From SZUA-35 sp963781035 (GTDB lineage: Bacteria > Actinomycetota > Acidimicrobiia > Acidimicrobiales > SZUA-35): a stretch of 64,000 nucleotides of DNA. Each line of letters opens with the position of its first letter. Positions within the stretch are counted from its first letter, which is position 1. Of the stretch, positions 1 to 8,728 are shown piece after piece. Where the stretch lies: assembly GCA_963781035.1 (NCBI GenBank), contig CAWAEN010000002.1, forward strand, positions 1 through 64,000. The letters run 5' to 3'. The notes under the pieces were generated by a model, which saw only the letters and a program-made list of their open reading frames with translations, made no database searches and had not been told where the DNA came from. A program made the position numbers and the translations under genes.

Positions 1-455
1 AGGGCCATCGAGGCTCGGACAGTGCCGGAGCTGCAGCGGCTGCTGGTGGCCCAGGCGGTACGGAGCAACCGGCTGGACACTGTCATCGACCGCACCGTCA
101 CCACCATGCCCGACGTGGACCGCGAGGCAATGAAGCGGCCAGAGGTGCGGGCCTGGTACCGGACGATGTTCACCGAAGCGTTCGATCAAGGCGCCGCTGC
201 CGCCTCCTACGAAGCCGAGCTCACCGGCAGCTCTGGGGCTTCGACCCCGAAGACATCACGACCGAAACCAACCTGTGGCACGGCGCTGCTGACCAGTGGG
301 TTCCGATCTCCGTGGCGAGGTGGCTCGCCGACTGGTATCCCGAACGCCCATCTGATCGAGTGGCCCGATCACGGGCACGCTCGTGGGCTGGCTCCGATGA
401 AGCCGCAGACGTCGTGGCGGTCACGGCTGGCGAACGGGCGGGACCAGTCCGATGA
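1..455 (+). CDS. alpha/beta hydrolase, C-terminal part (frame-broken)
   Basis: This is the C-terminal portion of an alpha/beta-fold hydrolase that begins before the window. The first 70 or so residues read from base 1; near base 222 the frame shifts and the text WGFDPEDITTETNLWHGAAD follows, continuing QWVPISVARWLADWYP. That is the usual late strand of the fold carrying the catalytic Asp (HGAAD-QWVP) followed by a helix. The catalytic His probably lies in the DHGHA stretch near base 370, reached by a second frame change. The final frame ends in TGA at 453-455. The substrate cannot be told. A 20-codon reading frame at 452-514 overlaps this stop (ATGA) and the next gene's GTG. It may only be a by-product of the indels. 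Confidence 0.6.
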   Translation, partial: GHRGSDSAGAAAAAGGPGGTEQPAGHCHRPHRHHHARRGPRGNEAARGAGLVPDDVHRSVRSRRRCRLLRSRAHRQLWGFDPEDITTETNLWHGAADQWVPISVARWLADWYPERPSDRVARSRARSWAGSDEAADVVAVTAGERAGPVR

Positions 456-510
456 AGCGCCACGAGAGGGCCGGCCGAATCATCGAGTCATGCGAAGCAG
501 GCGGGCTGCA

Positions 511-934
511 GTGAATGTGCTCTGGGGGGTCGTGGTCATGCTGCTCTCGCTGCTGGCCTGGGCGGCCAGGCCATCGCCTGGTTCTGGCCAGCCATTGCGG
601 TGCGATGGAACCTGGCGGAGGCCGAGGACGATGTCGAACCGGCATTCTGGGCCGACGGCCGAGGCGAGGCGTGCGGGAGACCCTGACCTTGTGGACGATG
701 GTTGTGGCTGGGGTGTTGTTGATCGCTGACGCCAGTTCGTGGGTCTACTTCGGGCTGGTGGGGGCGCGGCACTACCTCATACTTCGGCGGCCGGATCATC
801 TTCACCGCGTCGCCATGCAACGCCGGGGCCTCCGGATCGGGGCGCCACAGAACGTCCGACTCGGCTACATCTTTGGTGCCGTGTGGGCCGCGACGGCGCT
901 CATCACCATCCTCGCCGCCATCGCATCACTCTAG
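511..934 (+). CDS. small membrane protein, unknown function (frame-broken)
   Basis: I do not recognise the family. Joining three frames gives roughly 140 residues with three hydrophobic helices: an N-terminal one (NVLWGVVVMLLSLL), a middle one (LWTMVVAGVLLIADASSWVY) and a C-terminal one (GYIFGAVWAATALITILAAI). An acidic stretch, WNLAEAEDDVEPAFWADGRG, lies between the first two and is read in a different frame, so indels near 560 and 660 are likely, and a third is possible near 770. The GTG at 511 overlaps a preceding stop codon (GTGA), suggesting co-transcription with the hydrolase upstream. The last frame ends at 932-934, nine bases before the next gene. Confidence 0.5.
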
Positions 935-942
935 GGCGAACC

Positions 943-1855
943 ATGAGCGGACCCCTGTCTCACAAGGACGCCATGAAGGCGGAAATCGACGCACAGATCG
1001 ACAGCAAGGTCCCGGGACTGGCGATCGTTGCGGTCGACGCTGATGGGGTGCTGCTCTCTGAGGGTTTCGGCGCGCGCTCGACCTCTCCACCGATCAAGGA
1101 ATGTCTACGGTCACGGTCTGCAACTGGTTCTCGATGACCAAGCTGGTCACCGCCACCGCAGTGATGCAGCTGGTCGACGAGGGGCTGCTCGATCTCGACG
1201 CTCCGGTCGGGAGCTGCTACAGGCCATTCGAAATGACTCGACCTGCGGCCCGAGCCGCGACGGTGCGCCACCTGCTGTGCCACAGCTCCGGCCTCGCCAA
1301 CCCACTGCCGCTGAGGTGGGTTCACCCCGCGACCGAGGCGGGACCGATCCGCGGTTGGCTTCGTGAGACGCCTGATTGAACGGCACCGTCGTCTCCGTTT
1401 CGAGCCCGGCACGCGAGCCGCCTACTCCAACCTCGGCTATCTCGTGCTCGGCGAAATCATCGAAACCGTGTCGGGCGAGACGTTCGAGGAGTTCATCCAA
1501 CATCGAATCCTGGACCCGCTGGACATGACGCACACCGGATTCACCGCCGACCCCGCCAGCGACTGGGCCACCCCCTACCAACGACGCCACACACCCCTCG
1601 GCGTCTTGTTGCCCGTCCTTCTCCCCCGCAAACTCATCGGACCCGCTGCCGGTCCGTACCGGTCCCTGCATCACTTCTACGTCGACGGCGCCGCATACGG
1701 CGGGCTCCGAAGCGGCACCGTTCCTCCAAGCCCACATCGGAGACGGCACCCTGAACGGCACCCGGATCCTTTCAACCGATTCGGCCCGAGCAATGCGACA
1801 CATCGCCTACGACCACCACGCCATCGCCGAAGCCCTACTGCGGGAGTTCCGATGA
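943..1855 (+). CDS. beta-lactamase-fold serine hydrolase (class C / DD-peptidase-like, frame-broken)
   Basis: A member of the serine beta-lactamase/esterase superfamily (PF00144-type). The nucleophile motif SxxK is visible as SMTK in the run CNWFSMTKLVTATAVMQLVD, and the second active-site Tyr motif as YSN in AAYSNLGYLVLGEIIE. The phrase TVRHLLCHSSGL is also typical of the family. These pieces lie in different frames, with breaks near 1070, 1220, 1350 and 1700. The reconstructed protein is about 300 residues, somewhat short for the family, so the C-terminus may be cut by an indel: the TGA at 1853-1855 is only one of several possible ends. No signal peptide is evident at the ATG at 943. Members hydrolyse esters or small amides; the substrate here is unknown. 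Confidence 0.65.
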
Positions 1856-1945
1856 ACCTCAGCGACCGAGTGAGATCTATCGCCAGACCAGCCCCGATCC
1901 GAGCGATCACAATCGCCACGGACACGAGCAGAACCGAGCCCACTC

Positions 1946-2662
1946 ATGGTTGACCCCACGTCGCTCCGAAAGCCATCGGTCACCACGGTTGGCGAGACGC
2001 TGGTCGGTGCTGGCGCAGTGGCGGCAACCGTCGCAGCGTCCCCGTTTCTGCGACGCCGATTCAACCGTTGGGGTGCCACTCACGATGAGGTCGCCTCGGC
2101 CATGCCGGGCGACGACCTCGTCACACAACCGAAGCTCGGCTACACGCGGGCCATCACCATCAACGCGCCACCCACCGACGTGTGGCCGTGGCTCGCTCAG
2201 ATCGGACAAGGCCGAGGCGGTCTGTACAGCTACGACGGCCTCGAGAACCTCGTCGGCTGCAACATCCATAGCACCGACGAGATCCTCACCGAACACCAGC
2301 AGCTCGCTGTCGGCGACCTCATCCGGTCAGGTCTCGACAACTTTCCCTGCTGGATGGTCATAGGGGTCCAGGCACCCGACCACCTCGTTCTGCTCGGCGC
2401 CGGCACCCCCGCAAACGTTGCAGTACCCAACACCCCTGTAGAAGGCAACCCGCTGAAAGGCGACGCAGCCGCCACATGGCAATGGCAACTGCGACCCTAC
2501 GCCAACGGCACCGCGACCCGACTGATCGTGCGACAACGCCTCACCTACAGCCCCGGCCAGGCCATCACCTGGCGACTCGTCGAACCCATCAACTTCGCCA
2601 TGGAACACAAGATGCTCAACGGCCTCAAGGCCCGCGCAGAACGTCCGCCGACCCACAGATGA
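1946..2662 (+). CDS. SRPBCC-fold (START/Bet v1-like) protein
   Basis: An intact 238-residue protein. After an alanine-rich N-terminal helix (GAGAVAATVAASPFLRR, possibly a membrane anchor or signal sequence) comes the sequence YTRAITINAPPTDVWPWLAQ, the signature first strand and helix of SRPBCC (polyketide cyclase/START-like) domains, then GQGRGGLYSYDGLENLVGCN, often seen in actinobacterial members. The domain has a helix-grip fold with a hydrophobic ligand pocket; its ligand here cannot be inferred. It starts with ATG 91 bases after the serine hydrolase and lies on the same strand. It is one of the few unbroken genes in this part of the window. Confidence 0.75.
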   Translation: MVDPTSLRKPSVTTVGETLVGAGAVAATVAASPFLRRRFNRWGATHDEVASAMPGDDLVTQPKLGYTRAITINAPPTDVWPWLAQIGQGRGGLYSYDGLENLVGCNIHSTDEILTEHQQLAVGDLIRSGLDNFPCWMVIGVQAPDHLVLLGAGTPANVAVPNTPVEGNPLKGDAAATWQWQLRPYANGTATRLIVRQRLTYSPGQAITWRLVEPINFAMEHKMLNGLKARAERPPTHR

Positions 2663-2815
2663 AGAGCCAGTGACCAAACTCGGAATGAGAATCTATTCCG
2701 CCACACGACACGCCCGCACCGAAGGTCCTGAATAGCCACGCCAAGCATCCGGTGTCTGCCGATAGGAGCGGGTCGTCCACCACACTACGGCCGGGCGAAC
2801 ATATGTTCGATCTGT

Positions 2816-2898
2816 GTCGGAGGGGGGACTTGAACCCCCACGTCCTTTCGGACACTAGCCCCTCAAGCTAGCGCGTCTGCCAATTCCGCCACTCCGAC
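2816..2898 (-). tRNA. tRNA-Leu (anticodon GAG)
   Basis: Read on the minus strand, an 83-nucleotide tRNA with a 7-bp acceptor stem (GTCGGAG with CTCCGAC), the D-arm start TGGCGGAATTGGCAGACGC typical of class II tRNAs, an anticodon stem CTAGC/GCTAG around the loop TTGAGGG (anticodon GAG, leucine), a variable arm GTGTCCGAAAGGAC and a T-arm with GGTTCAAGTCC. The CCA end is not encoded. Confidence 0.95.
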
Positions 2899-2909
2899 AG
2901 GTGTGGGCT

Positions 2910-2931
2910 GGGTGAGCCTAGCGGCTCACCC
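2910..2931 (-). terminator. hairpin after secG
   Basis: A perfect 9-bp inverted repeat, GGGTGAGCC and GGCTCACCC, with a 4-base loop, lies between the secG stop and the tRNA-Leu gene. It is placed as a terminator for secG, but no clear U-run follows, so it could also act as a processing or stabilising hairpin. Confidence 0.5.
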
Positions 2932-2948
2932 CGGCGATCAAACCGGGT

Positions 2949-3176
2949 TCATCCAAGGAAGAACGCCAGACCGATCGTCATGAAGGTGAAGATCAGTGAA
3001 GCAACAATGGTCAACCGGTCGAGGTTGCGCTCGACCTGCGTCGACCCGGCTGCCGCCGAACCGAGGCCTCCACCGAACATGTCGGAGAGGCCTCCGCCCT
3101 TCCCGCTGTGGAGCAGCACGAGGAACACGGTGACACCACCAACGAGGACGTAGAGAATGCCGAGTGCGAGTTCCAT
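2949..3176 (-). CDS. secG: preprotein translocase subunit SecG
   Basis: A 75-residue protein with two hydrophobic helices (residues about 3-22 and 54-73) joined by a glycine-rich loop, SGKGGGLSDMFGGGLGS, the hallmark of SecG. SecG sits with SecY and SecE in the cytoplasmic membrane and helps SecA-driven protein export. The ATG at 3176 is preferred over an upstream in-frame ATG because the mature family begins right before the first helix, and GGAG lies nine bases upstream. In many actinobacteria secG follows tpiA; here tpiA is 7.6 kb away, with the peptide transporter and two small genes in between. Confidence 0.92.
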   Translation of the reverse strand: MELALGILYVLVGGVTVFLVLLHSGKGGGLSDMFGGGLGSAAAGSTQVERNLDRLTIVASLIFTFMTIGLAFFLG

Positions 3177-3256
3177 GTGACGAGCTCCGAGACGGGGTTG
3201 TGCGACGGGCAAGGTTACCAGGGCCGCTCCACACCCTTGCGTCATTGATCCCCCGG

Positions 3257-4009
3257 TCAGTCCGCGGAGAACTCCACCGCAGTGAGGGTCAGCACGGGTT
3301 CGAAACCGAGCGCAGCCGAAAGTCGATCCGACCCCACGTTTGCGGGGTCGCAGCGATAGAGCGGCTCGATCCCCGCCGGAACCACGACATCATCGATCAG
3401 AGCGGCGACAGCGGCTCGGCCCCATCCTCCCCCGCGGACATCAACACGAGTCAACACCCCAATGTCACCGAAGGACGGCTCGTAGTCGAAGGGGCGACAA
3501 CTGGCGAACGCTGCGACGTGGCCTTTTTCGTCGAGAAGCCCGACCGCCAGCTCGTCGAGAGCATCAAGCACAAGATCAGCCTCATCGAGATCATCGACGT
3601 CGGACACATCGATCAGCTCGCTGATCAGAGCCTTGTCGGACGCCTTCTTCCAATCGAAGCGATGCAGTACGCCGGGACTGTTCGGCAACTCGACGTGAGT
3701 GGCCCCACGGGTCTTCATCACCGCCTGTCCACCGAGCGCTCCGTCGACCTCGCGGGCCCAAGAACGGAAATCGGCGTCGCTCAAAGCTTCGGTGTCACTC
3801 GCAAATGGCTTCAAGCGCTCAGCGAGCGCGGGGTCGCACCACAGCACGGTGTGCAGTCCGACGTGATACGCGAGGACGATCCCGGAGCCTGCCCGCTCCT
3901 CACCGGGGCACACGGTCGTCCCGATGCGGTCGAGTACGCCAGGACCGCAGCCCATCGCTCCCGTGATTCCTTCGAGAAAGCGCCTGCGAACGACAGCCGA
4001 ATCATCCAT
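3257..4009 (-). CDS. GNAT-family N-acetyltransferase-like protein
   Basis: An intact 250-residue protein. The C-terminal third contains the acetyl-CoA-binding signature as IGVLTRVDVRGGGWGRAAVA, matching the V-x5-GxGxG/A-x2-A pattern of the GCN5 fold, followed by ALIDDVVVPAG and a final region LYRCDPANVGSDRLSAALGF that resembles the 'neighbours share the peptide Asn-x-Ser' end of the domain. The N-terminal half has no recognised motif and may be a second, degenerate GNAT-like domain. The start at 4009 (ATGGATGAT) overlaps the stop of the preceding gene by eight bases, which suggests translational coupling. The acetyl acceptor is unknown. Confidence 0.7.
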   Translation of the reverse strand: MDDSAVVRRRFLEGITGAMGCGPGVLDRIGTTVCPGEERAGSGIVLAYHVGLHTVLWCDPALAERLKPFASDTEALSDADFRSWAREVDGALGGQAVMKTRGATHVELPNSPGVLHRFDWKKASDKALISELIDVSDVDDLDEADLVLDALDELAVGLLDEKGHVAAFASCRPFDYEPSFGDIGVLTRVDVRGGGWGRAAVAALIDDVVVPAGIEPLYRCDPANVGSDRLSAALGFEPVLTLTAVEFSAD

Positions 4010-4534
4010 GACGATCAACCATGCCCTTGATGGACGCCCGACGCGCCTTGTACAGCCAGGTGGGCGGCGTTCCATCGACCGGCCGCGTCGCTCGCAAGAT
4101 CGATTCCCGGAGCCCACTGCCGCAGACCTTGCTCGATCGCCTCGTGCTCGGCCGGACTCTCGATGCGATCCACCAACATGTACGGGCGCCGACCGACCTC
4201 GGCAATCAAGCCGCTCTTGCCTCTCGGGCCCTTTGGATGAGGTCCGACAGGATCACGCGTCGAACCGACGAACCGCTGTCTGGCGCCCGGGCGGGCAATG
4301 GTGACCACTCGATCCCAACCCAGCTCGCTCGATCCGCAACAGGCAACGCCTGGTGACGCCGTCGGCACCGATCGTCGAGTGCATCGGATAGTCGAACGCA
4401 ACGACCGCGAACAGAAGCACACCGATCGCGATCACGATGCCCGTTGAAGATCTGAAGGCCTCCGACGGCGGCCCCGTAGATCCCCACACCAAGACGATCG
4501 CCGGACCGAGGAAGAGCGAAGCCGCCCCCGCCAC
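4002..4534 (-). CDS. small membrane protein, possibly PH-like (frame-broken)
   Basis: Two hydrophobic segments at the N-terminus (AGAASLFLGPAIVLVWG and SSTGIVIAIGVLLFAVVAF) are followed by a soluble part with short strands (STIGADGVTRRCLLR, then RVVTIARPGARQRF and GLIAEVGRRPYMLVDRIES). This arrangement, two helices and then a small beta domain, recalls bacterial PH-domain membrane proteins, but I could not confirm the fold. The reading changes frame near 4330 and again near 4080; the last frame (ASIKGMVDRHG) ends with TGA at 4002-4004, overlapping the start of the GNAT gene. Function unknown. Confidence 0.45.
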
Positions 4535-4584
4535 GATGTGTGAAGGACGATCGGACGATGACTCGTCATCACAAGCACCGACGC

Positions 4585-5613
4585 TCAGACGGCGACGCTG
4601 TGGGACGAGCCGACCCGATCGAGCAGCGTCTCACCGATGTCCATCGGGAAGTGACACGAAACGAAATGGCCGGGCCGGATCTCACGCAACGGCGGCTCCT
4701 CGGCGGCACATCGATCGACGGCGATCGGACAACGGGTGCGGAAACGGCACCCGGACGGCGGGTTCGCCGGGCTCGGGATGTCGCCCTGGAGCACGATCCG
4801 CTCGCGGGTCCGTTCGATCTCGGGATCCGCAATCGGCACGGCCGACAGCAACGAATGGCTGTACGGATGAGCGGGCGACTCGTACAGCAGCTCAGACGAC
4901 GCCACCTCGGCCACCTTGCCGAGGTACATCACCATTACTCGATCCGAGATGTGCCGAACCACCGACAGGTCGTGGGCGATGAACATGTAGGCGAGGTTGA
5001 ACTCGTTCTGGATGTCCTCGAGGAGGTTGATCACCTGCGCCTGCACCGAAACGTCGAGCGCAGACACCGGCTCGTCGAGCACGATCAAGCTGGGGTTGAG
5101 CGCCAACGCTCGGGCGATGCCGATACGTTGGCGCTGTCCACCCGAGAACTCGTGCGGATATCGGTTGGCGTGCTCCGGTAACAGACCGACAGCGGCGAGC
5201 AGGTCGGCCACGCGATCAGACGCTTCCTTCGACGAACTGCCGTGGATCCGCAACGGCTCGGCGATGATGTCGTTGACCGGCATCCGGGGGTTGAGCGAAG
5301 CGTAGGGATCCTGGAAGACGATCTGCAGCTCGGACCGCAGCTCTCGCATCCGGTCCTTCGACGCAGTCAGCGACTCTCTTCGCCGCGGAACTTCACGCTG
5401 CCGCTTGTCGGCTCGATGAGGCGCATGATCGAACGCCCGAACGTGGTTTTGCCGCAACCGGACTCGCCCACGATGCCCGACGGTCTCTTTCTCGCCAACC
5501 GTGAGCGACACGCCGTCGACGGCATGCACCTGCCCGACCACGCTGCGGAACAGCCCAGCACGGATCGGGAAGTAGGTCGTCAGATCCGTGATCTCCAACA
5601 GTGGCTCGCTCAC
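4585..5613 (-). CDS. oppF: oligopeptide/dipeptide ABC transporter, ATP-binding protein (OppF/DppF type)
   Basis: The second ATPase of a peptide importer. The Walker A motif GESGCGKTT is read in a different frame from the flanking sequence, so two compensating indels lie near 5390 and 5490. The remainder is continuous: Q-loop QIVFQDPYASLNPRM, signature SGGQRQRIGIARAL, Walker B LIVLDEP, then the H-loop and a C-terminal oligopeptide-type extension with the cysteine cluster CRFRTRCPIAVDRC, which in this subfamily can bind an iron-sulphur cluster. The GTG start at 5613 overlaps the stop of the preceding ATPase gene (GTGA) with a GGAG eight bases upstream. It is the last gene of the five-gene operon. 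Confidence 0.88.
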   Translation of the reverse strand: MSEPLLEITDLTTYFPIRAGLFRSVVGQVHAVDGVSLTVGEKETVGHRGRVRLRQNHVRAFDHAPHRADKRQREVPRRRESLTASKDRMRELRSELQIVFQDPYASLNPRMPVNDIIAEPLRIHGSSSKEASDRVADLLAAVGLLPEHANRYPHEFSGGQRQRIGIARALALNPSLIVLDEPVSALDVSVQAQVINLLEDIQNEFNLAYMFIAHDLSVVRHISDRVMVMYLGKVAEVASSELLYESPAHPYSHSLLSAVPIADPEIERTRERIVLQGDIPSPANPPSGCRFRTRCPIAVDRCAAEEPPLREIRPGHFVSCHFPMDIGETLLDRVGSSHSVAV

Positions 5614-6621
5614 GATGCAACTCCTTCTCGGACCCACGCCGGCAGCTCGGCGGTGTGGTGGCACCGACTGAAGTGATCCAGGCCAACCGGCTCGAGCTTG
5701 GCCGGGCCTTCGCGGCATTCGTTTGTGGCGTATTGACACCTCGGGCTGAACGAACAGCCGACCGGCATGTTCATGATGCTCGGCGGCGTCCCGAGAATCG
5801 GAACGAGCCGTTCGCCGATGCTGTCGACCCGAGGCATCGACGACAGGAGGCCCCGGGTGTAGGGGTTCGCCGGGTCGTAGAAGATCTGATTCGTGGTTCC
5901 CCGCTCGAAGATCCGACCGCCGTACATCACCTGAATACGCTCGGCCGCCCCGGCGACAACGCCCAGGTCGTGCGTGATCAGGATCATCGCCGCGCCGGTC
6001 TCGGCCCGGATGTCAGCCAAGACTTCCAGCACCTGCGCCTGGATCGTGACGTCCAGCGCGGTGGTGGGCTCGTCGGCGATGAGGAGGTCGGGGCGGTTGG
6101 AGATGGCCATGGCGATCATGGCCCGCTGACGCATGCCGCCGGAGAATTCGTGCGGGTACTGGTTGACTCGCTGCCCCGGCTCGGGCACTCCCACCATCTC
6201 CAGCAGCGTGGCGGCCTCTTTCAGGGCGGCGGCACCGCTGGCTACGACCGTGGACCTCCATCGCCTCGGCGATCTGATCACCAATGGTGAAGAGCGGGTT
6301 GAACGCGGTCATCGGGTCCTGGAAGATCATGGCGATCTTGTTGCCCCGGAACGTACGCAGCTGGTCCTGCTTCATGCCGACGAGCTCTTCGCCGCGGAAT
6401 TTGGCCGAACCGCTGATCTGGGCAGACCTGGGCAACAACCCGAGGATGCCAAGCGACGTGACGCTCTTGCCCGATCCGGACTCGCCGACGATCGCCATCG
6501 ACTCGCCGGGGAAGATGTCGAAGCTGACGTTACGGACTGCGGCCGCCATGCCCCGCTTCGTCTTGAACGAGACGCTGAAGTCCTCAACCGAGAGCAGGGG
6601 CTCGTCGCTGGTCTTCACCAT
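5610..6621 (-). CDS. oppD: oligopeptide/dipeptide ABC transporter, ATP-binding protein (OppD/DppD type)
   Basis: The first ATPase of the peptide importer. It contains Walker A GESGSGKSV, Q-loop MIFQDPMTAFNPLF, signature SGGMRQRAMIAMAI, Walker B LLIADEP and the switch His in LITHDLGVVAG, then the oligopeptide-family C-terminal region with PVGCSFSPRCQYATNEC. One frame break lies near 6240, between HGRS and the SGAAALKEAATLL helix. The ATG start overlaps the dppC stop by one base (TGATG), and its own stop overlaps the oppF GTG. It acts as a cytoplasmic heterodimer with OppF, driving uptake through the DppB/DppC channel. Confidence 0.88.
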
Positions 6622-7569
6622 CAGTCATTACCGCTCTTCGGGTCGACGGCGTCGCGGAGTGCGTCACCGATGAAGTTGATGCTCAGAATGATTGCGGTCA
6701 CGATGCCGCCCGGGATCAAGACGCGCGACGGGCGGGTGTCGATCGTGCCCTTTGCCTCGTTGATCAACGTCCCCAGCGTCGTGTCCGGTGCCTGCACCCC
6801 GAGTCCGAGGAACGACAACGTCGACTCGAGAATGATCGCGGTGCCGGCAAGGAGGGTGATCTCCACGAGGAGGATGCTCACCAGGTTGGGAACGAGGTGC
6901 CGCATGATGATGCGTTGAGTCCCGGCACCGGCAGCCCGGGCCGCCTGCACGAACTCCATCTCCTTCAGCTGCAGCACTCTGGGCGCGAACCAACCGCGAC
7001 GCGCGAAGCCAGGAGAGGAAGGCGATGAGCACGGCGACCGTGTTCGGTCGTGAACCGAACTCTCGACCGAAGATGACCAGGATCACGATGGCGGGCAGTG
7101 TCAGCATCACGTTGACGAGGAAGCTGACGAGTCCGTCGATGAGGCCGCCGAAGTAGCCGGCGATGGCTCCAAAGAATGTGCCGATGAGCGTGGCCAGGAC
7201 GGCAGTGAACAGCGCAATACGCAACGAGTACTGCCCACCTCGCAGGGTGCGAGCCAGCAGATCGCGCCCGAGGTCGTCGGTGCCGAACGGATGGTCGATC
7301 GACGGTCCTTGCGCCCGCTCGATGATGTTCACCTCTTCGTACCCGTACTCGACGAACATCGGGCCGATCCAGAACGACACAGCCAGGAGGACCAGCGTGA
7401 TCGACCCGATGATCGCCAAACGATGACGCCGAAAACGATCCCAGGCCTGCCGACCGAGACTCTCCGGCTTCTCGGTGAGGCCGAGGGCTTGCGCTTCGAT
7501 GGCGGCCAGCATCGCCGCGTCATTCGACTCGGCAACCGACAACTGTTCGGGATCGTGCAGATCAGTCAT
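6621..7569 (-). CDS. dppC: peptide ABC transporter permease (DppC type)
   Basis: Inner-membrane permease of the peptide importer. The N-terminus is a cytoplasmic tail of about 45 residues, followed by a helix (RLAIIGSITLVLLAVSFWIG), the family phrase HPFGTDDLGRDLLARTLRGG and five further helices. The coupling EAA loop appears as EFVQAARAAGAGTQRIIMRH, in a different frame from the first half; the break is near 6985. The C-terminus reads NFIGDALRDAVDPKS, normal for DppC. The start overlaps the dppB stop by eight bases. Confidence 0.87.
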
Positions 7570-8521
7570 ATCGAATCCTCGGATCGAGAACGCCGTAGAG
7601 AAGGTCGGCCACCAGGTTGAACACGACGACCAGGACAGCGATGGCGAAGACGATGGCCATGGTCAGGTCGAGGTCGGCGGCGAAGACCGCGTCGAGCAGG
7701 AGCCGACCGAAGCCCGGCCAGGAGAAGATCGTCTCGGTGATGAGCGAACCACCGAACAGAGCAGCAGCGTTGAGCGACCACAGCGTGACGGCTGGGATCA
7801 TGGCGTTGCGGAACAGGTGCTTGGTGATGACTTTCCGCTCGCTCAATCCCTTGGCCCTGGCCGTGCGGATGAAGTCGGCGCTCTTGAGATCGAGGACGGC
7901 AGCTCGAATGAACCGGCTGTCACCGGCCAGCAACACGAACATGAGTGTCATGACCGGCAACGTCACCGACTTGAGGAACTCGAGCGGCGACTCGAGATGC
8001 ATTCCTGACGACCAAAACGGTTTGAACCCGAGCTACTTCGGTACCCAGATGGCAAACACCACTTGCAACAACAATCCGAAGAAGAAGGTGGGCATCGACA
8101 GGCCCAGATAGGACACAGAGGTGACGGCGTAGTCACCCACCGAGTACTGGCGGAGAGCGGCATAGACACCACTCAGCGTTCCGAGAATCGTCAGCAGGAA
8201 GAAGGCAGGAAGCGCCAGCAGGAGCGTGTTCCGGCCCCGCTCCCAGAACACCTCGCTCACCGGACGCTCGCCCTGCGATGTCGCCGAACCCATGTCGCCG
8301 GTGACGAAGTCGCCCAACCAGTTGATGTAGCGAACCGGCACCGGCTTGTCGAGGTCGTAGAGGTCGATGATCCGGTCGTAGGCGGCCTGCGAGCAGGTCG
8401 TACACGTCGCAAGGCGCTCCGTCGGATCGGCCACGATGGACGTTCCCCAATAGGTGAGGAACGTCGCAGCCAGAAGAATCGGGATGGCGACCAATGCACG
8501 ACGAATGGCAAAGACGAACAC
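7562..8521 (-). CDS. dppB: peptide ABC transporter permease (DppB type), with an in-frame stop
   Basis: Inner-membrane permease pairing with DppC. It starts with GTG at 8521 and reads VFAIRRALVAIPILLAATFL, the usual first helix, then DLYDLDKPVPVRYINWL and RNTLLLALPAFFLLTILGTL. At 8033-8035 a TAG codon interrupts the gene, between WVPK and LGFKPFWSSGMHLES. The reading continues in the same frame with no base gained or lost, through the EAA-loop sequence FIRTARAKGLSERKVITKHL and on to LLYGVLDPRIRYD. So this is a substitution-type nonsense codon rather than one of the many indels. A tyrosine codon differing by one base would restore a normal length of about 319 residues. Confidence 0.85.
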
Positions 8522-8680
8522 GTAGCTGCTCCGGGGGCTCAGAGTTCACGAACAACCCTCGACCCACGCCGCACACTTCTGCGACATCTCCGAGAGCAGA
8601 TCACCAACGCTGTGAGTCCCCACCGAACCGGTGGAGGAACGTGACGTAGTCACGCCGGGCCAGTATGGCCCAGAACGAGC

Positions 8681-8713
8681 GCCGGGGACAGACCCAAGCG
8701 GTCTGTCCCCGGC
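8681..8713. repeat. long perfect hairpin between the binding-protein gene and dppB
   Basis: GCCGGGGACAGACC and its exact complement (14 bp) surround a five-base loop. It lies between the stop of the substrate-binding protein gene and the dppB start on the minus strand. There is no U-run on either side, so it looks less like a full terminator than a stabiliser or attenuator that lets the binding protein be made in excess over the membrane and ATPase subunits, as is common in such operons (inference). Confidence 0.6.
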
Positions 8714-8728
8714 CGACTCAGTCAGTGC

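Noticed and set aside
452..514. 20-codon ORF coupled by ATGA and GTGA to both neighbours
   Set aside because: It lies in an indel-rich stretch and may be a by-product of broken frames; no similarity is seen.
8641..8653. Small palindrome GTGAC-GTA-GTCAC
   Set aside because: Short, unique and with no clear link to a promoter.
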